Source: Nonomuraea antri
GTDB lineage: Bacteria; Actinomycetota; Actinomycetes; Streptosporangiales; Streptosporangiaceae
Length of the DNA: 48,460 nucleotides
Assembly: GCF_013283785.1 (NCBI RefSeq)
Contig: NZ_JABCPZ010000057.1
Span: 1-48,460, forward strand
Direction: 5' to 3'
Both the position numbers and the translations under genes were made by a program. The number at the start of each line of letters is the position of its first letter. Positions within the stretch are counted from its first letter, which is position 1. The notes beneath the pieces were generated by a model that was not told the DNA's origin, searched no databases, and saw only the letters and a program-made list of their open reading frames with translations. Below are positions 42,190 to 48,460 of the stretch, piece after piece.

Positions 42190-43439
42190 GCCGCACCTCC
42201 CGCCGGGCTGAGCGCGTACCTGCCGCGGTTGGCGGCGTTCTGCCAGACCGACGCGATCGAGGTGCCCGCGGGCAGGCGCACGATGCGCCAGCCGTAGCCG
42301 GCCAGCACGCCCTGCACGGCCTCGTGGTCCTCGCTCGGCGCGCCGTCCCAGCTGCCCACGTCGAGCAGGACCGCCACGCCGGTGATCCCGCCGTGCCTGA
42401 GCCTGGCCAGATCCCTGGCCTCGTCGGGCGTCAGCTCGCCGACCACGGCCACGATCAGCCCGTCGCCGCCGCCCTGGCGCAGCGCCGAGACGCCCAGCTC
42501 CAGCGAGCGGGCCTGGCTGTGCCGCACCATCGCGAGAGTGTCGAGCAGCGACCAGCTCAGCCCGGAGTCGGTCAGGTGCTCGGCGCCCTGGTCGGTGACC
42601 AGGCGCAGGCCCAGCCCCTCACGGGCCAGGTGCACGCCGATCGAGGCCGCGGCCGAGACCGCCACCTCGAACGACGAGCGCGGGCCCTCGCCCCGGTGCG
42701 CGTACCTGCGGGTGTCGAGCAGGAGCGCGCCGCGGCTCTGCCACTGCTGCTCCTCGCGGCGCACCATCAGCTCGCCGTGGCGCGCGGTCGAGCGCCAGTG
42801 CACCCGGCGCAGGTCGTCGCCCTGACGGTATTCGCGCGGGGCCACGTCGTCGTCGCCGGCCGCCGCCACGCTCCTGGTGCGGCTGTCGCCGCCGCCGGTC
42901 CACTCACCCGACAGCCGGACGTGGGGCAGCGCCATCACCTGCGGCGTCACCACCAGCGTGTCGCTGATCGTGAACGAACGGGTCAGCTCGACCAGCCCGA
43001 ACGGGTCGGTGATCCGCACGGTCAGCGGCCCGATCGTGTACCGGCCGCGCAGGTCGGAGCGGACCCGGTAGTCGATCTCGCGGATGCCCCGCGCCTCCAC
43101 CCGGTCCAGCACGAACCTGGGCCGCACGCCCAGCGCGTAGGGGACGGTGTCCTCGATCAGCATCAGCCCGGTGGGCAGCCGGGTGACGTTCTCCAGCCGG
43201 AGCGTCACCGTGGCCTCGCCGCCCACCTCCGCCCTGGGCGGGTCGAGGCGCCTGGCGCAGCTCATCCGGTACCTGGTCCGCGCCACCACCATCGCGGCCA
43301 GCAGCGGCAGCGCCGTCACCAGGACGCCGATCCTGAACAGGTCGTTCTCACCCAGGAAGAAGGCCATCACCAGGGCGGCGACGCCGGAGGCAAGGAACGA
43401 CCTGCCCCGCGACGTCAGCGCCCGCAGCCCTGCTCTCAC
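42186..43439 (-). CDS. DUF58-domain protein
   Basis: Two membrane helices at the start (SFLASGVAALVMAFFLG and FRIGVLVTALPLLAAMVVA), a beta-rich Ig-like part (AEVGGEATVTLRLENVTRLP), then the DUF58 signature REYRQGDDLRRVHWRSTARHG near residue 220, and a VWA-like C-terminal fold. Length 417 is normal. GTG start at 43439. It overlaps the transglutaminase gene by four bases. Acts with the MoxR ATPase encoded just upstream; the molecular function is not settled for this family. Confidence 0.9.
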   Translation of the reverse strand: MRAGLRALTSRGRSFLASGVAALVMAFFLGENDLFRIGVLVTALPLLAAMVVARTRYRMSCARRLDPPRAEVGGEATVTLRLENVTRLPTGLMLIEDTVPYALGVRPRFVLDRVEARGIREIDYRVRSDLRGRYTIGPLTVRITDPFGLVELTRSFTISDTLVVTPQVMALPHVRLSGEWTGGGDSRTRSVAAAGDDDVAPREYRQGDDLRRVHWRSTARHGELMVRREEQQWQSRGALLLDTRRYAHRGEGPRSSFEVAVSAAASIGVHLAREGLGLRLVTDQGAEHLTDSGLSWSLLDTLAMVRHSQARSLELGVSALRQGGGDGLIVAVVGELTPDEARDLARLRHGGITGVAVLLDVGSWDGAPSEDHEAVQGVLAGYGWRIVRLPAGTSIASVWQNAANRGRYALSPAGGAA

Positions 43440-43460
43440 CGCGCATCACCAAACCCGTGG

Positions 43461-43500
43461 CGTTGATGGATGTCCTCGCTCCGCTGCGGATCCATCAACG
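43461..43500 (-). other. Hairpin overlapping the moxR stop codon
   Basis: Eleven-base perfect arms (CGTTGATGGAT at 43461-43471 and its complement at 43490-43500) with an 18-base loop. The stop codon of moxR (43495-43497) lies within the upstream arm of the transcript. It probably modulates expression of the two downstream membrane genes relative to the ATPase. Confidence 0.6.
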
Positions 43501-44466
43501 CGTCTCCGGCACCGGCACGCGCCTGACCAGGTCGGTCACCACCTGCTCGGGCAGGCGGCGCTGGCCCTGCGCCTCGACGCTGGGCAGCAGCCGGTGCGCG
43601 AGCACGGGCACGGCCAGCTCCTGCAGGTCGTCGGGGATGACGTAGTCGCGGCCCGACAGCGCCGCGTGCGCCCTGGCCGCCCTGACGAGCTGCAGGGTGG
43701 ACCGGGGCGAGGCGCCCAGCCGCAGATCGGGGGAGTGACGGGTGGCCACGACCAGGTCGATGGCGTATTTCTTGACCGGCTGCGAGACGTAGACGCCGCG
43801 CACGGCCTCGATCAGCGCCCGCACCTCGGCGGTGGTGGCCACCGGCTGCAGCTTGTCCAGCGGTGAGGTGCCGCCGTGCACGTCCAGCATCTCCAGCTCG
43901 GCCGTGGGCTCCGGATAGCCCATCGCCACGCGGGCGGTGAAACGGTCGCGCTGGGCCTCGGGCAGGGGATAGGTGCCCTCCATCTCGATCGGGTTCTGGG
44001 TGGCGATCACCATGAACGGCGCGTCGAGCTGATAGGTCACCCCGTCCACCGTGACCGTGTGCTCCTCCATGCATTCGAGCAACGCGGACTGGGTCTTGGG
44101 CGACGCCCGGTTGATCTCATCGCCCACCACGATGTTCGCGAAAACGGGCCCGGGCTTGAACTCGAACTCGCGGGTCTGCTGGTTGTAGGCGCTCACACCG
44201 GTGATGTCGCTGGGCAACAGGTCGGGGGTGAACTGCACCCGGCGTACCGGGCAGTCGATGGAGCGCGCCAACGCCTTGGCCAGCATGGTCTTGCCGACGC
44301 CAGGCACGTCCTCGATCAACAGGTGGCCCTCGGCGAGCAGCACGGTCAGCGTGAGCCGGACCGCGTCGCTCTTGCCCTCGATCACCGATTCGATCGCCTG
44401 CCGAATCCGGTGCGCTGTGGAGACCAGCTCGTCGAGCTGGGGAGGGACGTCATGGGTTACTGCCAC
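43495..44466 (-). CDS. MoxR-family AAA ATPase
   Basis: Chaperone-like ATPase, distinct from the CoxD-type at 23291. Walker A GVGKTMLAKALA, Walker B VVGDEINRASPKTQSALLECMEE, sensor 1 MVIATQNPIEMEGTYPLPEAQRDRF are classical MoxR motifs. Length 323. The frame stays open upstream to 44922, but homology starts near AVTHDVPPQLDELV; the GTG at 44466 has GGAGG four bases upstream. First gene of the moxR-DUF58-transglutaminase operon. Confidence 0.92.
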   Translation of the reverse strand: MAVTHDVPPQLDELVSTAHRIRQAIESVIEGKSDAVRLTLTVLLAEGHLLIEDVPGVGKTMLAKALARSIDCPVRRVQFTPDLLPSDITGVSAYNQQTREFEFKPGPVFANIVVGDEINRASPKTQSALLECMEEHTVTVDGVTYQLDAPFMVIATQNPIEMEGTYPLPEAQRDRFTARVAMGYPEPTAELEMLDVHGGTSPLDKLQPVATTAEVRALIEAVRGVYVSQPVKKYAIDLVVATRHSPDLRLGASPRSTLQLVRAARAHAALSGRDYVIPDDLQELAVPVLAHRLLPSVEAQGQRRLPEQVVTDLVRRVPVPETR

Positions 44467-44936
44467 CAGGCCTCCATGCGAAGTGCGACGGCTGTCCCGG
44501 ACAGAGCCATTGCGGGAGCCATGCCATTCCTTTTCCATTGTCTGTACGACCCTACGACGCTGTGGGTTCTCGAGCGACTTTTGTGGATATTCCAGGGAAC
44601 CTTGGCGATGTTCCTGTTCTTGTGGCATAGCAGTGCGAATCCGGTGACACTCCGGCCCGTCCGCGCGCTCCACTTTCCTCCACCACGGCCTTGGCGAAGC
44701 CGCCCGGCCCTTATTACCGCGGTCTTTTGACGCCTCGACACGCCCGTGGAAGTTGAACGGGTGATCAGCAGGCTCCACCCCCCTCCATCGCTCTGACCTG
44801 CGGTAACGCAACGGAAACGGCGGGCGAACTGGGTTCGAATCAGTTGACGGTGGGGAGAAGTGGAGTATGGTGGTGCGCAGTGGAGGGCCCGGTGCACCAG
44901 CGCTGAGCGCTTCACGAGGCACGGGAGGTGGGGCCG
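44467..44936. promoter_or_regulatory. Intergenic region between divergent moxR and mraZ
   Basis: 470 bp without a convincing gene on either strand, though one minus frame is open. Its middle (about 44520-44640) is clearly richer in A and T than the surroundings and probably carries the moxR promoter, which I cannot place exactly. The right part holds the mraZ promoter and its TGGNG boxes. Confidence 0.55.
44844..44890 (+). promoter_or_regulatory. mraZ promoter with four MraZ-type boxes
   Basis: A -35 TTGACG (44844-44849) and a -10 TATGGT (44866-44871) are 16 bases apart. Starting at 44851, TGGGG, TGGAG, TGGTG and TGGAG occur at 44851, 44861, 44871 and 44881, exactly ten bases apart. MraZ proteins bind such TGGN repeats with five-base spacers and repress their own operon, so autoregulation of the division cluster is likely. 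Confidence 0.75.
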
Positions 44937-45368
44937 ATGTTCCTCGGCACCCATCAGCCGCGTCTCGACGACAAGGGACGGCTGTTCCTGCCGGCTAAGT
45001 ACCGTGAGGAGCTGGCGGAGGGTCTTGTGATCACCAAAGGCCAGGAGCGATGCCTCTACGTGTTTCCCGTGGAGGAGTTCCAGCGCATTACCGAGGCTCT
45101 CAGCACCGCCCCGGTCACCGCCAAGGCGGTGCGTGACTACAGCCGCGTCTTCTTCGCCAGCGCGTCCGATGAGAAACCAGACAAACAGGGGCGTATCACG
45201 ATCCCGCAGAGCCTGCGCCAGTACGCGGGCCTGGAACGTGACTGCGTGGTCATCGGGGCCAACACCCGGCTGGAGATCTGGGACTCGCAGGCTTGGGACA
45301 CCTATCTCAACGCGCAGGAGCAGGCGTTCGCCGATCTGTCGGAGGAGGTGCTGCCAGGGATCCTGTAG
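44937..45368 (+). CDS. mraZ: Transcriptional regulator MraZ
   Basis: DNA-binding regulator at the head of the division and cell-wall cluster. The double SpoVT/AbrB-like fold is recognisable: MFLGTHQPRLDDKGRLFLPAKYR in the first half and ASDEKPDKQGRITIPQSLRQYAGL in the second, each holding the conserved DxKGR-type motif. Length 143. The ATG at 44937 has GGGAGG eight bases upstream (44923-44928). Boxes in its own promoter point to autorepression. rsmH follows after 223 bp, in which there is a weak hairpin (45435-45462). Confidence 0.95.
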   Translation: MFLGTHQPRLDDKGRLFLPAKYREELAEGLVITKGQERCLYVFPVEEFQRITEALSTAPVTAKAVRDYSRVFFASASDEKPDKQGRITIPQSLRQYAGLERDCVVIGANTRLEIWDSQAWDTYLNAQEQAFADLSEEVLPGIL

Positions 45369-45591
45369 AAATCACACGGTCGATCCGTCGGTGAAGTCGT
45401 TCGGCGAGGTCTCCACCCGCAACCACTGCCCGGTATCTGATGCACCTTCCCCGGTGTCAGATGGCGGGCGTCCACGAAGAGGGTGCGGATGGGGACCTGG
45501 CCGGACGGCGCCGGGGTGGGGACCCAGGAAGAGCCGACGATCGATCCACGCGTCATCCGCGAGCAAGGACGCGATGAAAGGGGGGTTGGAG

Positions 45592-46572
45592 ATGCACGAC
45601 GACGCAGGCATGGGCGGTCACGTTCCGGTGATGCTCGAGCGCGTTCTGGAACTGCTGGACCCGGCACTGGGCAGGGCGGCGGAGCCGGGCTCCGGCCCCG
45701 TCGTCGTCGACGCCAACCTCGGCCTCGGCGGTCACTCCGAGGCCCTGCTCGCCGCCTATCCGGCACTCCACCTGATCGGGATCGACCGCGACCCTTTCGC
45801 GATCGAGTTCGCCACGCGCAGGCTGGCCCCGTACGCCGGGCGCACCACGCTGGTGCACGCCACGTCCGACGAGCTGGCCGACGTGCTCGACCGGGCGGGC
45901 TTCGCCGAGGTCGACGGCGTGCTGTTCGACCTCGGCGTCTCCTCGCCGCAGCTCGACGAGCCGGAACGGGGCTTCGCCTACTCCTATGACGCGCCGCTCG
46001 ACATGCGGATGGACACCAGCCAGGAGCTGACGGCCGAGCGGGTGGTCAACACCTACCCGGCCGGCGACCTGGCCCGCATCCTGCGCGACTACGGCGAGGA
46101 GCGCTTCGCCGGCCGCGTGGCCGGTCTGATCGTCAAGGAGCGGGCCAAGGAGCCGATCACGTCGACCAAGCGGCTGGCGGACATCGTCCGCGACGCCATT
46201 CCCGCCGCGACGCGGCGCACCGGGGGCAACCCCGCCAAACGAACTTTTCAGGCGTTGCGCATCGAGGTGAACGCGGAGCTGACCGCCCTGGAGGTGGCGC
46301 TGCCCGCGGCGCTCGACGCGCTGACCCTGGGTGGGCGAGTCGTCGTGCTCTCCTACCACTCACTGGAGGACCGGCTCACCAAGCAGGCCCTCACGGCGCG
46401 AACCAGGGACACCAGCCCCCCCGGGCTGCCGGTCCCGCTGCCGGCTCACCAGCCGCGGTTCCGCCTGCTGACGAGGGGAGCCGAGCTCCCGAGCGAAGAA
46501 GAGCTCGCCCGCAACCCGCGGGCGGCCTCGGCCCGGCTGCGGGCGGCAGAGAGGATCCGACTTGACGACTGA
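45592..46572 (+). CDS. rsmH: 16S rRNA (cytosine-1402-N4) methyltransferase
   Basis: Formerly mraW. Class I methyltransferase with an inserted helical domain. Motif I reads DANLGLGGHSEALL, then GIDRDPFAIEFA; LFDLGVSSPQLDEPERGF is the family signature, and RRTGGNPAKRTFQALRIEVN with VVLSYHSLEDR close the C-terminal part. Length 326. ATG at 45592 chosen as nearest to GHVPVMLERVLELL; the ATG at 45574 with AAGGA upstream is possible and would add six residues. Its end overlaps ftsL by 11 bases. Confidence 0.94.
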   Translation: MHDDAGMGGHVPVMLERVLELLDPALGRAAEPGSGPVVVDANLGLGGHSEALLAAYPALHLIGIDRDPFAIEFATRRLAPYAGRTTLVHATSDELADVLDRAGFAEVDGVLFDLGVSSPQLDEPERGFAYSYDAPLDMRMDTSQELTAERVVNTYPAGDLARILRDYGEERFAGRVAGLIVKERAKEPITSTKRLADIVRDAIPAATRRTGGNPAKRTFQALRIEVNAELTALEVALPAALDALTLGGRVVVLSYHSLEDRLTKQALTARTRDTSPPGLPVPLPAHQPRFRLLTRGAELPSEEELARNPRAASARLRAAERIRLDD

Positions 46573-47260
46573 GCAGGAGAGCGGGCGCCGCACGCCCGTT
46601 CGCGGCGCCGTCCCGGAGACCGTGCTGACGGCCGAGCCGGCCGCCGGCCGCGCCACGAGCACGCCGGGCGCCGGGGCGAAGGGCACGCCGATCACGAGGT
46701 CGAAGGGCGTGCCCAAGGCCCGTGCCGGCGTGCGCAGGCCCGGCGTGACCCATCAGTCCAAGCCGCGGCCCGGGCTGGCCGACGACGGCCCGATCGGGGC
46801 GGGCGCCCGCGCCGCCGCGGGCCGTACGAGCGCGCCCGAGGTCGAGCGGCCCGGCACCGACCGGGCCCGGCCCGGCGCCGACCGCGCGCGTCCCGGCGTG
46901 CCGCGGGTGCGCCGCCCGGCCGCCTCATCGCGCCCCGAGTCCGCGCGCCGCACCCCGCGGCGCCGGCAGCGGGCGCCGTTCGTGCTGCTCGTCGTCGGCC
47001 TGCTGTGCGGCGGCCTGGTCAGCCTGCTGCTGCTCAACACCATGCTCGCCCAGGACGCCATCACCGAGGCCAAGCTGCGCGAGCAGATCGCCCAGTCGCG
47101 CCAGGAGGCCGACAGCCTGAAGCGCGAGTACGAGAAGAACACCCAGGCGGGCGAGCTGGCCAAGCACGCGCCCGCGCTGCAGCAGCGTCCCGACTGGGGC
47201 TCGGTCAACCCCCTCTCCGGCAACGGCGACGCGAGCACCCGGGTGGACAGCCGGCCGTGA
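46562..47260 (+). CDS. ftsL: FtsL-like division protein
   Basis: Bitopic septum protein identified by position and architecture: about 138 disordered Pro/Ala/Arg-rich cytoplasmic residues, one membrane helix (FVLLVVGLLCGGLVSLLLL, about 140-158) and a short coiled-coil outside (ITEAKLREQIAQSRQEADSLKREYE). The sequence itself is poorly conserved, as is normal for FtsL. The cytoplasmic part, with an ARPG repeat, is far longer than in model bacteria. Length 232. TTG start overlaps the end of rsmH, and its stop overlaps the ftsI GTG (GTGA). Confidence 0.82.
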   Translation: MTTEQESGRRTPVRGAVPETVLTAEPAAGRATSTPGAGAKGTPITRSKGVPKARAGVRRPGVTHQSKPRPGLADDGPIGAGARAAAGRTSAPEVERPGTDRARPGADRARPGVPRVRRPAASSRPESARRTPRRRQRAPFVLLVVGLLCGGLVSLLLLNTMLAQDAITEAKLREQIAQSRQEADSLKREYEKNTQAGELAKHAPALQQRPDWGSVNPLSGNGDASTRVDSRP

Positions 47261-48460
47261 GGGATTCAAGCGGCAGGGGACAGGGTCCCGGCCGTGGTAC
47301 AGGCGGCGCCGGCTCTCAAGGAGGGCCAGGCGCCGCTCGTCGTACCCCGGCGGGGCCCGGCGGCCCGGGACGGGCAGGGCGTCAAGGAGGGGGCTCTGCC
47401 CGTTCGGAGGGGGCGGGCCGCCCCGCGTCGCCCGACGCCAACCCGCCGCGCCGCCCGCGCAACCAGCCCGACCCGTTCGACCTGCCCTTCGGCGACGACG
47501 ACGACCCCCGCGCCCGCCCATCGGGCGACGGCCGCCGCGGCCGCTCCGCTGACGACGCCGGCTCCCGGGGCCGTTCCCGCGACGACGACTCCTCCCGGGG
47601 GCGTTCCCGCGACGACGCCGGGTCCCGGGGGCGTTCGGGCGACGACGGCGACGGGCGTGGCCGTCCGCGCAGGGACGACGCCGACCCGCGCGGCCGCTCC
47701 CGCGACGACGCCGGGTCCCGGGGCCGTTCCCGTGACGACGCCTCGTCTCGGGGCCGTTCCCGTGACGACGGCGACGGGCGTGGCCGCTCGCGCGGCGAGG
47801 CCGACGGCCGGGCCGGGCGGTCGCGCGGCGACGACGAGCGGCGGGCCCGCTCCCGCCAGGACCCCGCCGACGGCCCGCGCCGGCGCCCCAGAGACGGCGC
47901 CGTCCGCCCGGCCGACCGCTCCCGAGACGACCGCTCCCGAGACGACAGGTCCCGAGATGACCGGCCCCGGGACGACCGGCCCAGAGACGATCGGCCCCGG
48001 GACGACCGCTCCAGGGACGACGACGCGCGCCTGAGGGGCCGCGCGTCCCAGGGCCGCGACGACGACCGGTCGCGCGGCAGGACCGCGCGGACCCGGGACG
48101 AGGCCGCGCGACCCCGCGCCGGACGCGACGGCGACGAGCGTGACGAGCGGTGGCGCGGACGCGCCCAGACCGGCGGCGCCCGCGACGACGCGGCACGCGA
48201 CCGGAGCGGCCATCGTGACGACCCGGGGCGCGGACGCACAGGTCCGCGAGACGACTCAGGGCGCGGACGCACAGGTCCGCGAGACGACTCAGGGCGCGGA
48301 CGCACAGGTCCGCGAGACGACCTGGGGCGTGGCCGCGCCGGCGATCGCGACGACGCCGGGCGTGGGCGCGAGCGCGGCGGTGCCAGGGACGACGGGCCGC
48401 GCGCCAGGACCGGCGCGCGCCTGTCCCGTGGCGGCTCCGACGTGCCCCCGCCCCGCGGCC
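47257..48460 (+). CDS. ftsI: N-terminal part of FtsI (penicillin-binding protein), cut by the window edge
   Basis: The frame beginning with the GTG at 47257 is open to the right edge (401 codons seen) with very high third-position G+C. All of the visible protein is disordered: Gly/Pro-rich at first, then NQPDPFDLPFGDDDD, then a long Arg-Ser-Arg-Asp-Asp repeat region. No membrane helix or transpeptidase motif is reached. The assignment to FtsI rests on the order mraZ-rsmH-ftsL-(ftsI) and the GTGA overlap with ftsL. Competing frames on both strands here are long too, but they have worse third-position bias and no context. An N-terminal extension this long is unusual for the family. Confidence 0.72.
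   Translation, partial: MRDSSGRGQGPGRGTGGAGSQGGPGAARRTPAGPGGPGRAGRQGGGSARSEGAGRPASPDANPPRRPRNQPDPFDLPFGDDDDPRARPSGDGRRGRSADDAGSRGRSRDDDSSRGRSRDDAGSRGRSGDDGDGRGRPRRDDADPRGRSRDDAGSRGRSRDDASSRGRSRDDGDGRGRSRGEADGRAGRSRGDDERRARSRQDPADGPRRRPRDGAVRPADRSRDDRSRDDRSRDDRPRDDRPRDDRPRDDRSRDDDARLRGRASQGRDDDRSRGRTARTRDEAARPRAGRDGDERDERWRGRAQTGGARDDAARDRSGHRDDPGRGRTGPRDDSGRGRTGPRDDSGRGRTGPRDDLGRGRAGDRDDAGRGRERGGARDDGPRARTGARLSRGGSDVPPPRG
48226..48324 (+). repeat. Three 33-bp tandem repeats in the ftsI extension
   Basis: Units at 48226-48258, 48259-48291 and 48292-48324; the first two are identical, the third differs only in its last codon. Each encodes GRGRTGPRDD plus one residue. Near-identity at the DNA level shows recent expansion. 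Confidence 0.9.

Noticed and set aside
44756..44850. Possible tRNA, suggested by a GGTTCGAATC T-loop-like string
   Set aside because: No acceptor stem or anticodon arm can be folded around it, and it overlaps the mraZ promoter.
44467..44922. Upstream in-frame extension of moxR by about 150 codons
   Set aside because: No homology or MoxR feature lies before AVTHDVPPQ. The region is AT-richer and a good ribosome site stands at the GTG at 44466.
47294..48034. A 246-codon plus-strand frame and long minus-strand frames over the right end
   Set aside because: All are shadows of the Arg/Asp repeat. The frame from 47257 has the better third-position G+C, overlaps ftsL as expected and stays open to the edge.
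48226..48324. CRISPR array
   Set aside because: The 33-bp units are directly adjacent without spacers and are in frame with ftsI.

Overview
The window is chromosomal DNA of a very high G+C actinomycete. GTG and TTG starts are frequent, the third codon position is nearly all G or C, and many genes overlap by 1-8 bases. The gene neighbourhoods (priA-def-fmt-rsmB-rpe; FMN riboswitch-ribD-ribE-ribM-ribBA-ribH; pepP-efp-nusB; mraZ-rsmH-ftsL-ftsI) and an F420-type oxidoreductase fit Streptosporangiaceae, for example a Nonomuraea-like genus. The genus is an inference; no rRNA or tRNA gene is present to test it.

Layout. 1-10065 (+) holds replication and translation housekeeping genes: priA of the actinobacterial type without helicase motifs, two tandem paralogues of unknown function, peptide deformylase, Met-tRNA formyltransferase, rRNA methyltransferase RsmB, a PAP2 phosphatase and ribulose-phosphate epimerase. 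10152-16021 (-) is a five-gene peptide/nickel-type ABC importer operon transcribed in the order permease C, binding lipoprotein A, permease B, ATPases D and F. 16293-21991 (+) holds a DUF2236 oxygenase, then an FMN riboswitch and the complete riboflavin operon with a RibM-type transporter and a PH-domain gene. 21988-23191 (-) is a two-gene cassette: a PDDEXK nuclease of the Rpn/YhgA kind followed by a small protein that repeats only its C-terminal domain. 23291-26906 (+) is a CO-dehydrogenase-style maturation operon (MoxR ATPase, VWA protein, XdhC, MocA) without its structural genes. 26923-34162 holds an EEP-family membrane protein, an LLM flavin oxidoreductase, a DAACS transporter with altered cation-site residues, a membrane pseudokinase and a secreted GH9 glycosidase. 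34311-39676 (+) holds pepP-efp-nusB, a YjbR protein, a methyltransferase, SOS-type dinB and a DUF3040 protein. 39772-44466 (-) is a moxR-DUF58-transglutaminase operon. 44937 to the right edge (+) is the start of the division and cell-wall cluster, mraZ-rsmH-ftsL-ftsI, and ftsI runs off the window.

The most interesting points are: (i) the Rpn-like nuclease, which carries a well-placed internal ribosome binding site and ATG for its own C-terminal fragment and is followed by a separate gene for a homologous fragment, an arrangement that resembles the intragenic antitoxin design of E. coli Rpn proteins; (ii) a kinase-fold receptor with the catalytic residues of the HRD, DFG and alpha-C motifs all replaced; (iii) a glutamate/dicarboxylate transporter in which two sodium-site ligands are replaced by Lys and Gln; (iv) a repeated promoter layout, TANNNT then 6-7 bases then the start codon, at seven genes, predicting leaderless mRNAs, in one case combined with a LexA box; (v) four TGGNG boxes spaced exactly 10 bases over the mraZ promoter; and (vi) a roughly 400-residue Arg/Asp repeat extension in front of FtsI. 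Every functional statement here rests on motif reading by eye; no database search was run.
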